The notes below the pieces were generated by a model that was given only the letters and a program-made list of their open reading frames with translations, searched no databases and was not told the origin of the DNA. DNA of 64,000 nucleotides. Source: an uncultured Bacteroidales bacterium. Its GTDB lineage: Bacteria; Bacteroidota; Bacteroidia; Bacteroidales; UBA932. The position numbers and the translations under genes were made by a program. This document shows, one piece after another, positions 7,817 to 17,600 of the stretch (positions are counted from its first letter, which is position 1; each line of letters begins with the position of its first letter). Location of the stretch: NCBI GenBank assembly GCA_905235085.1, contig CAJOKD010000016.1, forward strand, positions 62,001 to 126,000, written 5' to 3'.

Positions 7817-9394
7817 ATGGAAGCTGAGAAATCTGAAAAGGATTTGATCGTCGATGTAACATCCCAGGATGTCAACATCGCGCTGATGGAAAACCATCGG
7901 CTGATCGAACTGAACAAGGAGTCCAGCAAAGGGCACAGCTTTTCCGTCGGAGATGTGTATCTCGGGAAAGTGAAGAAATTACTTCCTGCGCTCAATGCTG
8001 CCTTCGTGGATATCGGTGACAAGAAAGAAGCTTTCGTTCATTATCTGGACCTGGGTCTGTACTTCAACGCATTCGATGAATTCGTGCGGAAGAGCAACCC
8101 GAACACCGATCTCGGACAATTGTATTCGAAGATCAAGATCGGTCCCATCCTGGAAAAGGAGGGCAGGATCGAAAACGTGCTGAAAGCAGGCCAGATGATG
8201 ATCGTGCAGATTGTCAAGGAACCGATCTCCACGAAAGGGTCACGACTGACTGCAGAAATTTCATTGGCAGGACGTAACATTGTACTTATCCCCTTCGCAG
8301 AGAAGGTAAGCATTTCCCAGAAGATTTCCTCGAAAGAGGAAAAGAGAAGGCTTGAGACTCTGGTAAGGAGCATACTCCCGAACAACTACGGAGCGATCAT
8401 ACGCACCGCCGCAGAGGGCAAGAACGCCGCCGTACTGGTGGCAGAAGTCAAGTCCCTCATAAGCAAGTGGGAAGCCTCCTGGAAAAAAGTTGCCAAGTCA
8501 AAGGGCATCCAGCTGCTCTTCACCGAGTACAGCAAGACAACCACCATCCTCAGGGATCTCCTGAATGACTCGTTCTCGAACATCTATGTCAATGACGAGA
8601 ACATCTATGAGGAGACAAAGAAGTATATCTCCCTGATCTCGCCGGATCAGGAAAAGATCGTAAAGCTGTACGACGGGAAGGAAAGCATCTTCGACCATTT
8701 CGAGGTCACCAGACAGATCAAGAGCTCGTTCGGCAAGGTGGTGCCGATGAAGCAGGGAGCCTACCTGGTCATTGAATCGACCGAGGCCCTTAACGTGATC
8801 GATGTCAACAGCGGCATCCGGGCCAAGACTTCCGACCAGGAGGAGAACACCTTCGAGGTCAACAAGATCGCGGCGGAGGAGATTGCCCGCCAGCTCAGGC
8901 TCAGGGATATGGGAGGTATCGTAATCGTGGATTTCATCGATATGGAATCCGGAGAACATCGCGCGGCTCTGCACAAGTATATGCAGGACCTTATGGAAAA
9001 TGACCGTGCGAAACACAACGTACTCCCTCTCACCAAGTTCGGTCTGATGCAGATCACAAGGCAGAGGATCCGCCCGGCGACCGAGATCAACACCGCAGAG
9101 GTGTGCCCTGTCTGCCACGGCACGGGAAAGATCTCATCCAGCGTCGTCATCGACGAACAGATCGAGCGGAACATCGCCTACTATGCCGAACACGGCAAGA
9201 CGAGCATCACCCTCAAGGTGAGTCCCATACTGGGAGCCTACCTCAAACGCGGACAGTCCGTACTTGCGGACAAGTCCTACCTTGGGAAATGGAGGAAAAA
9301 GTACAAATGCAAGATCAACCTGGTGGAAGTCACCGACTTCTCGGTCCTGCAGAATGAACTCTACGATGAAAAAGGGGACAGGCTCGAAGCCTGA
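7817..9394 (+). CDS. rng: Ribonuclease E/G family protein
   Basis: Endoribonuclease of the RNase G/E family, acting in rRNA maturation and mRNA decay. The 525-residue protein has an S1 domain near residues 45-130 (GDVYLGKVKKLLPALNAAFV), the RNase H-like and 5'-sensor regions, catalytic aspartates in VIDVNSG and VIVDFIDME, and the zinc-link CPVCHGTGK near residue 433. The long C-terminal scaffold of RNase E is absent, so it is closer to RNase G in form. The adjacency to HU recurs in Bacteroidota. Its terminator overlaps the stop codon. Confidence 0.95.
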   Translation: MEAEKSEKDLIVDVTSQDVNIALMENHRLIELNKESSKGHSFSVGDVYLGKVKKLLPALNAAFVDIGDKKEAFVHYLDLGLYFNAFDEFVRKSNPNTDLGQLYSKIKIGPILEKEGRIENVLKAGQMMIVQIVKEPISTKGSRLTAEISLAGRNIVLIPFAEKVSISQKISSKEEKRRLETLVRSILPNNYGAIIRTAAEGKNAAVLVAEVKSLISKWEASWKKVAKSKGIQLLFTEYSKTTTILRDLLNDSFSNIYVNDENIYEETKKYISLISPDQEKIVKLYDGKESIFDHFEVTRQIKSSFGKVVPMKQGAYLVIESTEALNVIDVNSGIRAKTSDQEENTFEVNKIAAEEIARQLRLRDMGGIVIVDFIDMESGEHRAALHKYMQDLMENDRAKHNVLPLTKFGLMQITRQRIRPATEINTAEVCPVCHGTGKISSSVVIDEQIERNIAYYAEHGKTSITLKVSPILGAYLKRGQSVLADKSYLGKWRKKYKCKINLVEVTDFSVLQNELYDEKGDRLEA

Positions 9395-9405
9395 CCCTTT
9401 TTTTT
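9371..9405 (+). terminator. Intrinsic terminator of rng
   Basis: GGG-ACAGGCT, loop CGA, AGCCTG-ACCC, then eight T. The stem overlaps the last codons and the stop codon of rng (TGA at 9392-9394). Confidence 0.85.
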
Positions 9406-9423
9406 AGCTTGGTATCAATTCAA

Positions 9424-9495
9424 TGACTCGTACCCTGATGCCGCTTGCTGCTTCGCAGCCCTGTACGGGTAAATGCACCATCAGGGTGCGAGTCA
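9424..9495 (-). repeat. Structured dispersed repeat, copy 2 (inverted relative to copy 1)
   Basis: The core 9442-9476 is the exact reverse complement of 835-869. It is enclosed by arms TGACTCGTACCCTGATG (9424-9440) and CATCAGGGTGCGAGTCA (9479-9495), which pair over 17 positions with one wobble. These arm sequences share nothing with the stem of copy 1, yet again place the core at the tip of a long hairpin. It occupies almost the whole gap between the convergent rng and lnt genes, just after the rng terminator. Confidence 0.75.
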
Positions 9496-9500
9496 CTATG

Positions 9501-11114
9501 TCACTGCTTGGAAGCCGTCAGGCGTTTGACGATGGTCCCGCAAAGCAGGAGCAAGAACATCAAGACTGATATCCTACCAATAAAGTCTCCGTGACGCACG
9601 TAGAAGGTCTGTACGTCGCTCAGACCAACCTGACCTTCGAGGGTCTCCTGCTCCCACCAGGACGTACGGCTGAGTATCCGTCCTCTCGGATCGATGATTG
9701 CGGATATTCCGGTATTGCCGCAGCGGGCTATCCAGCGCCTGGTCTCGATTGCCCTCAGGCAGGCATAGGAAAGATGCTGGCGGTATCCGGGAGTATCACC
9801 CCACCAGGCATCGTTGGTTATTACGGTGAGAAGTTCAGCCCCCTTCCTGACATATTCGGTGCAGTATCCGCCGTAGACGGATTCGTAGCAGATGGCACAG
9901 CCGACCGGAATACTCCGGACCACGGTGCCGGAGGAGTCCCGTACCTTGAAATCCAGGTTGGAAGCCTGACCCGTTCCGATGCAACGCCCCATCACTCCGC
10001 CGAGCTTGTCATCTATCGGACAGAAGAAAGCAGGATATGGAGTCATTTCGACTCCGACCACCAGTTTGTTTTTATGGAATACTTGAGGTTCCTCCCCGGC
10101 AGAGAGCATCAGGGCGGAATTGTGAGACTCGACCCAGGTGTCCTTCCCGCGCTGGCGGGCCGTATGAGAAGGCTTGACGGCACTGCGGATGAATTCGAAC
10201 GAAGAAGCCCCGATTAGCATCCCGGACATCGGGCGTGCGGAAAGGAACTTTCCGAAGCGGTCGATGGTGATGCTGGCCGAAGGATCGTTGGTTATGACAT
10301 CGTTCGTGAATGTCTCCGGGCCGATCAGAAGGACTTGAGAATCATCCGGAGCAGCTGAGAACTGTCCGAGGATTCTGTCATTCTGTTCCTGCTGGGTCAT
10401 TCCCCCGTGCTTGCCGTAAACATCTATGTTCGGTTGGGCTATGAATACATCCAGGGTACCGTAAGGTTCCTGAGGCCTGAGGAATAGCGAAACGGCGGGA
10501 GGAACGAGGAACAGCGCCGACGTACCGATGACGGCCGCCGCCCTGGCCTTCGCATTAAAGCTCTTCCTCTTCCCATCCTTGAGAGACATCAGTATCCCGA
10601 ATACGGCAAGGTTGGAAGCCCATATCCAAAGGGAGCCCCCGAGGGTACCCGTGAATTCATACCATTGGATCCAGGAAGTAGTTCTGGCAAAGGCGTTTCC
10701 GAGGACGAGCCAAGGCCAGCTTATCTGCGCCCAGGACAAATAATACATTTCCCAGGCAATCCAGGCGAACGCCAGGAAGATGTACGGAAGGCTGCCCTGG
10801 AGGTGTTTCCTGCTCCATCTGAACAACTCGAACACGACCGACATCTGGAGAGCATTCGCAAGGGTTGCGAATATTCCTCCGCCGACTGTCGCGTTGCAGA
10901 CCCAGAAGGTCGTCGCAAAATTCCACACTACAAAGCACAAGTAATGCCACCAGAAGAATCTCCTGATTCCGGCTTCTCCGGCCTGCCGTTCGGCAAACAG
11001 AAGGGGGACAAGGCCGATAAGCGCAAGGAAACCCGTACCCGGCACCAGGAACGGCAGGCTCATAAGGCAGACGGTCAGAAGCAACAGCAGCAGTATGGAC
11101 ATTTTCTTGGACAT
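9501..11114 (-). CDS. lnt: Apolipoprotein N-acyltransferase
   Basis: Inner-membrane enzyme that adds the third acyl chain to lipoproteins. The N-terminal half has about six to eight membrane helices and the C-terminal half is a nitrilase-like domain. The catalytic triad is visible: Glu in GPETFTND, Lys in KNKLVVGVE and Cys in GCAICYES. The ITNDAWW and RAIETRR motifs are also present. The ATG at 11114 (537 residues) is chosen because the upstream TTG lies inside a perfect -7 promoter element (11120-11128). The transcript would then start at or next to the ATG, that is, leaderless. It lies 19 bases after the DUF5686 gene. Confidence 0.95.
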   Translation of the reverse strand: MSKKMSILLLLLLTVCLMSLPFLVPGTGFLALIGLVPLLFAERQAGEAGIRRFFWWHYLCFVVWNFATTFWVCNATVGGGIFATLANALQMSVVFELFRWSRKHLQGSLPYIFLAFAWIAWEMYYLSWAQISWPWLVLGNAFARTTSWIQWYEFTGTLGGSLWIWASNLAVFGILMSLKDGKRKSFNAKARAAAVIGTSALFLVPPAVSLFLRPQEPYGTLDVFIAQPNIDVYGKHGGMTQQEQNDRILGQFSAAPDDSQVLLIGPETFTNDVITNDPSASITIDRFGKFLSARPMSGMLIGASSFEFIRSAVKPSHTARQRGKDTWVESHNSALMLSAGEEPQVFHKNKLVVGVEMTPYPAFFCPIDDKLGGVMGRCIGTGQASNLDFKVRDSSGTVVRSIPVGCAICYESVYGGYCTEYVRKGAELLTVITNDAWWGDTPGYRQHLSYACLRAIETRRWIARCGNTGISAIIDPRGRILSRTSWWEQETLEGQVGLSDVQTFYVRHGDFIGRISVLMFLLLLCGTIVKRLTASKQ

Positions 11115-11119
11115 ACCCG

Positions 11120-11128
11120 GCAAAGTTA
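11120..11128 (-). promoter_or_regulatory. -7 element of lnt, probably giving a leaderless transcript
   Basis: TAACTTTGC on the minus strand, a perfect TAnnTTTGC. Its G is seven bases from the A of the lnt ATG, so initiation is expected at the start codon itself. Confidence 0.65.
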
Positions 11129-11133
11129 GGCAA

Positions 11134-13656
11134 TCAGAACTTCAATTCAAAGCCTACGTTGACCACGAAGCGATTGTCATGCGGTACCCGGACACCTTCC
11201 ACCATATCGTACCGGTGTGTCATCCTCCATACGAAGTCCACCCTGACGAGACGCAGGATGTTGCTGATGCCTACCCCCATTTCGACATAAGGTGTGTCCA
11301 GCTTCTTCATACCTGCCGGGAACAGCATCTCCGAGCCGAAGCCTTCGTCTCCGAGGATGCCGTTGTTCTCGTCCCTCACCGAGCCATAGGCAGCTCTCAG
11401 GATTGCTATCTCCCTCAGATTCAAACGCCTGAGAAGAGGGACCTTACCCAGGAAGAAACCTTTGAAATTATGTTCCCAGAAAAGTGTCGCCCAGGTATCC
11501 GAAGCGAACTCGTAAGGGTCCATACAGGCAAAGACGTGCCTGTGAAGGGCGTATGTTCCGTTGCCTTCATGAACCTTCAGCAATGGATATGGTACGGTAC
11601 CAAGGATGGTCCCGGCCCTCAAGTCGAAGTCGGAATCCCCAAAAGGAGGCACTAGCCACTTGTATTCGACCCGGATTTCCGGACGCAGGAAAGTATAGTC
11701 ATTCTTCCCTATTCCCTTCATCGAAGCGGCCAGGTCCAGGGTCAGTACAGGATATTTGGTATAGAAATATTGCTTGCTGAACGTACCTCTGGTGATTATC
11801 TGGTCCTTGGAAAGGCGGAACCTGAGATGCGCCTGGTTGTACCCGACCGACTCGTACCAAGTGCCGTCGGTCCGTACCATAGGCACATATTCGTTCGAGA
11901 AGATCCTGCGGCTCTCCAAGGCGAAGGTCATATTCAGATCCTGTGTCCACTCGTGTTCGTAGGAGGCCGAGAAATCGTCGATCATACTGAGCTTGCGTCC
12001 TCCCCTCTTGGTGAGGATGGAGTTCATTATGTCTCCGTTTCCGAAAGCGAAAGAACCGGCTCCGAGTTGCAGGACATCGTGCTTGTACGAGAATGCCAGC
12101 TTCCTGGTCGGCTGGTTGTTGAAATGGTATTCGAACAATCCACCGCCCTTGATGGCCTCGTCCTTGAAGCCGTATGCCATATAGCCCATAAAACGGAACT
12201 TCCGGCTGATATCTTTCGTGGTCTTGATGCCTAACTGGACGCGCGAACCCTCGAGCTCATTGAAACTGTAGAGCGAGGAATATGGTCCTATCCCTATGTA
12301 CTTGAAGTTTATGAACCCGTTCGCGAAGGTGTTGGCAAGGGTCTCCACACTCTTGTACAGAGGCACGTTCTTGATGGAATCAACCATATTGTAGATTCCT
12401 TGTTCCTTCTTGCTGAGTGGGTACGGGCGCACCGTGGCCCAGTATTCCTCGTCGTTGTTCCTGCTGTTCTTCCTGACCAGCACCGGGGCTCCACGGTCCA
12501 GCAACTCGAGCATCCCGCTCTCCTTGAACGAAGGATCCGAATAGTCTATCTGACGGCTGGCGATGAAGGACATCAGCTTGGAAGAGTCCGACATCGACAC
12601 CGCTGCGTCAACGTATATCCTGTCCTGTTTGTAGAACCACGTCGAGTCTTCCAGCCTCTGATTCTCGACATTCATCGAAAGATCCCTCACCCAGTTGACG
12701 TTGACCCCGTTCTTCAGCCGGCAATGGATGTCCCTGAGAGCGAAATCGGCTGCATCGATGGACATCTCCCCGTCCAAGGTAGGAGCGGATACCCACTTCG
12801 AAGGATGGAAACGAATCTTGTAAGTCTTCCTGCCATCGATATTGAGGCTGTCAACCAGATAGTAGTTGTAATATGTCAAGCCGTTCTTATGGAGCGGAGA
12901 TGGAATCTCCACGTCGAGGATATTGATGTAATCCTCGTAGAAATTGGTCTTGATGTACATATTCCCAGTGAACTGGGTGATCGTCTTCTCCTTCTTGAGG
13001 CCGGACATCCGGCTCGCCTTTATGATCTCCTTCTTCCTCAAAGGATCGCTGGAGTGGTAGTAGCGGGATGAGGATTCGGCTATCATCACAGGCAGGTACG
13101 GCTGGCCGGAGACCACCGACGTATCCAGATATTCATAAATGAACTTGAAACTCTCGGGAAGGAGCTTCTCGAGGACGGCATTCTGCGGGTTCGTAAGGTC
13201 CAGCTCGTTCCGGGTATACGCCTCACAATCGTAATATGGCCTGCGCTCTGGGTCGTTCTTCTCCTTGGCCTCCTCAATCCTCCTCAAGATATACTTCATA
13301 TACCTGTTGTCAGGCTTCACGACAGCGGCGTTAAGCTCGTCCACCAATGGGACGAGCGCAAAGGATATCTCATTGAACCTGTGAGGCATGACAGTAATCA
13401 CCTGCTCCTGGTAACCGAGTATCGAGGCCGACAGCTGGGTAAGGGTGTCGACGCGGGTCTCCAAATTGAAGTAGCCCTCCATATCAGCCGAAACCCCTAT
13501 CGTGGAATTCTTGAAATACACTCCGGCGAAAGGAATTCCTTCCCTGGTGACGGCATCCACCACCCTTCCCTTGACCTTCGTCGTCTGGGACAGTACATCC
13601 TGAGCAGAGGCCAACAGGATGACGGAAGCCACTAAAAGTCTTAGGATATGTCTCAT
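11134..13656 (-). CDS. DUF5686 / carboxypeptidase-regulatory-like outer-membrane protein
   Basis: Large exported protein of the Bacteroidota DUF5686 family. A signal peptide (RHILRLLVASVILLASAQ) precedes a CarboxypepD_reg-like beta-sandwich at about residues 25-105 (VKGRVVDAVTREGIPFAGVY). A long region rich in alternating aromatic strands follows, ending in F-E-L-K-F, which is typical of an outer-membrane beta-barrel C-terminus. The start ATG at 13656 gives a clean signal peptide; an in-frame ATG at 13668 is also possible. It sits between a DUF4783 gene and lnt, both envelope-related. The exact function of the family is unknown to me. Confidence 0.85.
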   Translation of the reverse strand: MRHILRLLVASVILLASAQDVLSQTTKVKGRVVDAVTREGIPFAGVYFKNSTIGVSADMEGYFNLETRVDTLTQLSASILGYQEQVITVMPHRFNEISFALVPLVDELNAAVVKPDNRYMKYILRRIEEAKEKNDPERRPYYDCEAYTRNELDLTNPQNAVLEKLLPESFKFIYEYLDTSVVSGQPYLPVMIAESSSRYYHSSDPLRKKEIIKASRMSGLKKEKTITQFTGNMYIKTNFYEDYINILDVEIPSPLHKNGLTYYNYYLVDSLNIDGRKTYKIRFHPSKWVSAPTLDGEMSIDAADFALRDIHCRLKNGVNVNWVRDLSMNVENQRLEDSTWFYKQDRIYVDAAVSMSDSSKLMSFIASRQIDYSDPSFKESGMLELLDRGAPVLVRKNSRNNDEEYWATVRPYPLSKKEQGIYNMVDSIKNVPLYKSVETLANTFANGFINFKYIGIGPYSSLYSFNELEGSRVQLGIKTTKDISRKFRFMGYMAYGFKDEAIKGGGLFEYHFNNQPTRKLAFSYKHDVLQLGAGSFAFGNGDIMNSILTKRGGRKLSMIDDFSASYEHEWTQDLNMTFALESRRIFSNEYVPMVRTDGTWYESVGYNQAHLRFRLSKDQIITRGTFSKQYFYTKYPVLTLDLAASMKGIGKNDYTFLRPEIRVEYKWLVPPFGDSDFDLRAGTILGTVPYPLLKVHEGNGTYALHRHVFACMDPYEFASDTWATLFWEHNFKGFFLGKVPLLRRLNLREIAILRAAYGSVRDENNGILGDEGFGSEMLFPAGMKKLDTPYVEMGVGISNILRLVRVDFVWRMTHRYDMVEGVRVPHDNRFVVNVGFELKF

Positions 13657-13687
13657 AGGAAATGCCATCGGCTGAAAAGGGAGAGGG

Positions 13688-14098
13688 TTATCTCAACCTG
13701 TCTATCTTGAGTTGCTGTATCTTGTATGTATTCTTGCAAGCATTCACGAATATTGTGACTTCGAACACTTCTCCACCGGCATTGAGGTAGCCCAGGGCAT
13801 ACTTGGAATTGGACCGGGAAGCTGTGTGGTTGATCGTGAACGACCTGGGTGTATGGTTTTCGAAGAAGGACTTCAGTATCTGCTTTGCCTGGTTCTTGCT
13901 GGAATCGATGGTCGTGGACATAATGGTGATCTCGAGGTTGTCCGCGAACCAGGCTGACAGCTTCTCCGCATTTCCCTGCCCCAGATATTTGGCTATGGGC
14001 ACGAATACATCATAACCGTCCCCGCCGGGATTGGCGGAAGACGACAGGCAGCACAGCATCGCCAGGGAGGCCGCGATTATCTTGACAAAGCGCCTCAT
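13688..14098 (-). CDS. DUF4783 domain exported protein
   Basis: A 136-residue secreted protein with signal peptide MRRFVKIIAASLAMLCCLSS and an SnoaL/NTF2-like fold pattern: helix, then repeated beta strands ending YKIQQLKIDRLR. It matches the small Bacteroidota DUF4783 family, whose role is unknown. It lies 19-31 bases upstream of the DUF5686 gene in the same direction, suggesting a shared periplasmic or envelope role. It diverges from rlmH across about 50 bases. Confidence 0.8.
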   Translation of the reverse strand: MRRFVKIIAASLAMLCCLSSSANPGGDGYDVFVPIAKYLGQGNAEKLSAWFADNLEITIMSTTIDSSKNQAKQILKSFFENHTPRSFTINHTASRSNSKYALGYLNAGGEVFEVTIFVNACKNTYKIQQLKIDRLR

Positions 14099-14112
14099 AG
14101 ACGCGTATTTTG

Positions 14113-14144
14113 TTGCAAATACCGAGCCACTTTCTTATTTTTGC
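14113..14144 (+). promoter_or_regulatory. Promoter of rlmH, probably leaderless
   Basis: TTG at 14113-14115 and TATTTTTGC at 14136-14144, 20 bases apart. The -7 G is six bases from the A of the rlmH ATG (14149), so the mRNA would start at or next to the start codon. Confidence 0.7.
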
Positions 14145-14148
14145 GTTG

Positions 14149-14619
14149 ATGAAGATTTGCTTGCTGACAGTCGGTAAAACTGACGTAGGATGGGTCCGGG
14201 AAGGTTTGGAGCTTTATGCCTCCAGGCTCTCGCACTATGTCCCTTTCACAATCAGCGAAATACCGGAACTCAAGAACGCCTCCTCTCTCTCCAAGGCTCA
14301 AGTCAAGGAAAAGGAAGGAGAGTCGATCCTCAAGAGCCTGAAGGCTTCAGACAGGGTGATCCTCCTGGATGAACACGGTAAAGAATTCCGCTCCGTGGAA
14401 TTCGCCCGATGGGTCGAAGGTCTCACTCTCAGCGGCAAAGATATTGTATTCGTAACGGGCGGCGCTTACGGTTTCTCCGATGCGGTCTATGCCAGATGCG
14501 ACGGGAAGGTCTCTCTGTCGAAGATGACCTTCTCCCACCAGATGGTAAGGACAGTTTTCGCAGAACAGCTGTACCGCGCGTTCACCATAATCAAGGGAGA
14601 ACCATACCATCACGAATGA
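14149..14619 (+). CDS. rlmH: 23S rRNA (pseudouridine-1915 N3)-methyltransferase
   Basis: SPOUT-class methyltransferase modifying pseudouridine 1915 in helix 69 of 23S rRNA. From MKICLLTVGKTD the protein has 156 residues, the normal size. It shows the SAM-binding knot segments DRVILLDEHGKEF and FVTGGAYGFSD and the C-terminal EQLYRAFTIIKGEPYHHE. An in-frame codon 39 bases upstream is rejected because the promoter -7 element lies between it and this ATG. The stop overlaps the start of the sensor kinase gene (ATGA). Confidence 0.96.
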   Translation: MKICLLTVGKTDVGWVREGLELYASRLSHYVPFTISEIPELKNASSLSKAQVKEKEGESILKSLKASDRVILLDEHGKEFRSVEFARWVEGLTLSGKDIVFVTGGAYGFSDAVYARCDGKVSLSKMTFSHQMVRTVFAEQLYRAFTIIKGEPYHHE

Positions 14620-17600
14620 AGCACCGTAGATTCGGAATAAAGGACTTTTTCACCTGGGGGTTGCTGGCGACTGCAGTGATCCTTCTCGGCCTTTCCCTTT
14701 CCGTCAGCAGGATTCCGGGCAACGCTGATAGGGAGGCTGCCAAGGCTGAGAATGCCGTGGAAAAGAGGATGGCGGTGCTGGAAAGATACATTTCCAACAA
14801 TCTCAAGGCAGACAGGAAAGAATGGATGGGCCGGTACGATCTCCCTGAGGATATGGTGATCTACAGGTACATCGACGATTCCCTGCAGTCCTGGAGCAAC
14901 CAGTTCCCTGTTAAGAACGACGACATAAGCAGCAGGGTCGTTTTCCAGAGATTCTCTCGGCCGAGGGAGAACATAACTTCTCCGCTTGCGGAAGTGACGG
15001 AGGAAGTATCCTTCGTGAACTACGGTCAGAAATGGTATCTGGTCAAATCAGAGACTCTCGGAACGAGGAAGGTCATAGCCGGACTCGAGATCATCGACCA
15101 GATGGACGATGACAATCCATTCGGCGTGAACAAGCATCTGAGGCTGCGCAGGAACTATACCATCGTTCCGCTTGCAGAAAGCAGCGGAGCCACCGTCCAC
15201 CTCGATGGCAAACCGGTTTTCAAGGTTACATCTGTTTCGCTCACAGGCAATTACACAGGAACCCACTCCACCTTGATCTGGTTGGCGATAGCTTGCTTCG
15301 TGCTATGTTCTCTCCTGCATCTCTCCTCCAAACGCACGATGAAAAGGCTTCTGGTGGTTCTGGCTGGCCTCTTCGCCGTGATGCTGGCTGCATATATATG
15401 GGGTGGGAACGTCAAGAATACCTCGAAGCTCTTCTCTCCTACCATATATGCCGACGGGCAGATGTTCAATTCCCTCGGGGCGGTCCTCATTGTCTCGCTG
15501 CTGATCATCCTGAGCATCGGGTGCATTTTCGTGACCAGATACGACATCTACAGGAGGATACTGAGGGCAAGGAGGCCGAAACTGACGATGTGGCTGTATT
15601 CCGCAGTCATACTGCTGATGATGGCAGGAGTGATCGCTTTCGTCCACGCGACATTCAAGAGCATCATCCTAAACTCCAACATATCCCTCGAGCTCTACCG
15701 GCTAAACGACCTCAACGTATTCAGCCTGCTGGTATACATCACCCTGACGTTCCTGCTGCTGACAGTTCCTCTGCTGGCCCAGATGATGGTGCCGGTCCTG
15801 AAAAGGCTTTTCGGTTTCAAGGGTGATCTGTTCTCCACTGCCGGCAAGGTGGCTACCGCGGCCTTGTTCGCCGCATATATGGTGGTCACGGCGGGGGTCC
15901 TGGGATTCCGAAAGGAGCAGGACAGGGTCAATGTGCTGGCGAACCGCCTTTCGATGGAGAGGGACATCAGCCTGGAACTTGGGTTGAGGATGCAGGAAGA
16001 AAAGATCGCAGCCGACCAGTTCATAGCCAACTGGGCCCCCGTCAAGAACAGCAACTACGTCATACTCAACCGCCTTCTCGAGAATTCCCTGTCCAGGCTC
16101 GCACAGGACTATGACATCCAGATCGAACTCTTTCCGGAGGACGAAAAGGACCAGAATGCCATCGCCTACTTCACCGAGATGGTGACAGGAGGCACCCCGA
16201 TAGCCGACGGATCGAGGTTCCGTTACAGGAGGGACTCCAACGGCCATAGTTTCTACACCGGTAGTTTCGCATATTATTACCCGGGGGAAGGCGTTACGAT
16301 GATGCTGCTAACGGTATCCCCTAAATCCAACAGGGAAGACAGGGGCTATGCCAGCATACTCGGTTATTCCGCCCCGGGCGACGTCCTTATGCCTGCAAAG
16401 TATTCCTATGCCAAGTATTCCGGGGACAGGCTTTCATCCTACAAAGGCAACTACGCATATCCTACCCTGCTTGACCCGGATACGAAGGAAGAGCTGTCGA
16501 ACTCCCCTGCCGGCGTGATACGGCTGAACGACTACACCCACTTCATCAACAACGTCTCCGACGACGACCTGATCGTCATATCCAGGCAGAAGACCGGGAA
16601 TTTCAACTACTTCACCGCATTCCTGTTCCTCACCCTGGTATTCTACTTCTTCCTTTCCGCTCTCTCCCTCTTCCGCAACAGGAACAGGCCGAAAGAGAGC
16701 ACCTATTACAAGACCAGGATCAACCTGGCATTGATGGTGGCCTTGATCATGACCCTGATAGCATTGGCTGCCGTCAGCGTCCTATTCGTATACAGGAGGA
16801 ACAATGCCAACCTGAGATACTCTATGTCCGACAAGATCAACGCATTGCAGACCTTGCTCGAGGCCAGGTGCCGTTACGCGGCGGACTATACCGCATTCAA
16901 TACCCAGGAAGCAGCCGGAGTGCTGGAGGACATCAGCAGCACGATGAAGTCCGACATCACCCTGTACACGACCGGCGGAAAGGAATTCAGGTCCACGACC
17001 CCCGAGGTGTTCGACAGGATGCTCCTGGGCACCAGGATGAACCAGAAAGCCTTCGAGAACATCATTTACAAGAACAGGAGATACTACATCGGGCGCGAGG
17101 AGATCGAATCAAGGCCGACGTATTTCCTATATGCTCCGATATTCAACGGGCAAGGCAAGATGATAGCCATAATGGGGGCTCCGTACACCGACGAGAGCTT
17201 CGATTTCAAATCGGAGGCGGTACGGCATTCCCTCACCGTATTCACCGTCTTTATGATCCTTCTGCTGCTTGCGAGGTTCATAACCGAAAGGGCTGTGGAC
17301 AAGATGTTCAAACCGCTTTCGGAGATGGGACGCAAGATGAACGAGGCCAGCATCGACAATCTGGAATATATAGTCTACGAACGCGATGATGAAGTTTCCA
17401 GCCTGGTGAGGGCATACAACCTGATGGTTCACGACCTGTACGATTCCACCAGGCAGCTGACCCAGACAGAACGAGACAAGGCCTGGGCTACTATGGCCCG
17501 TATGGTGGCTCACGAAATCAAGAACCCTCTCACGCCTATCAAGCTGCAGATCCAGAGGCTGATCCGTATGAAGAAGAACGGCAACCCGGCCTGGACCGAC

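Noticed and set aside
8041..9118. Long antisense open frames inside rng and other GC-richer genes
   Set aside because: They are mirror frames of genes with strong motif support and carry no recognisable domains.
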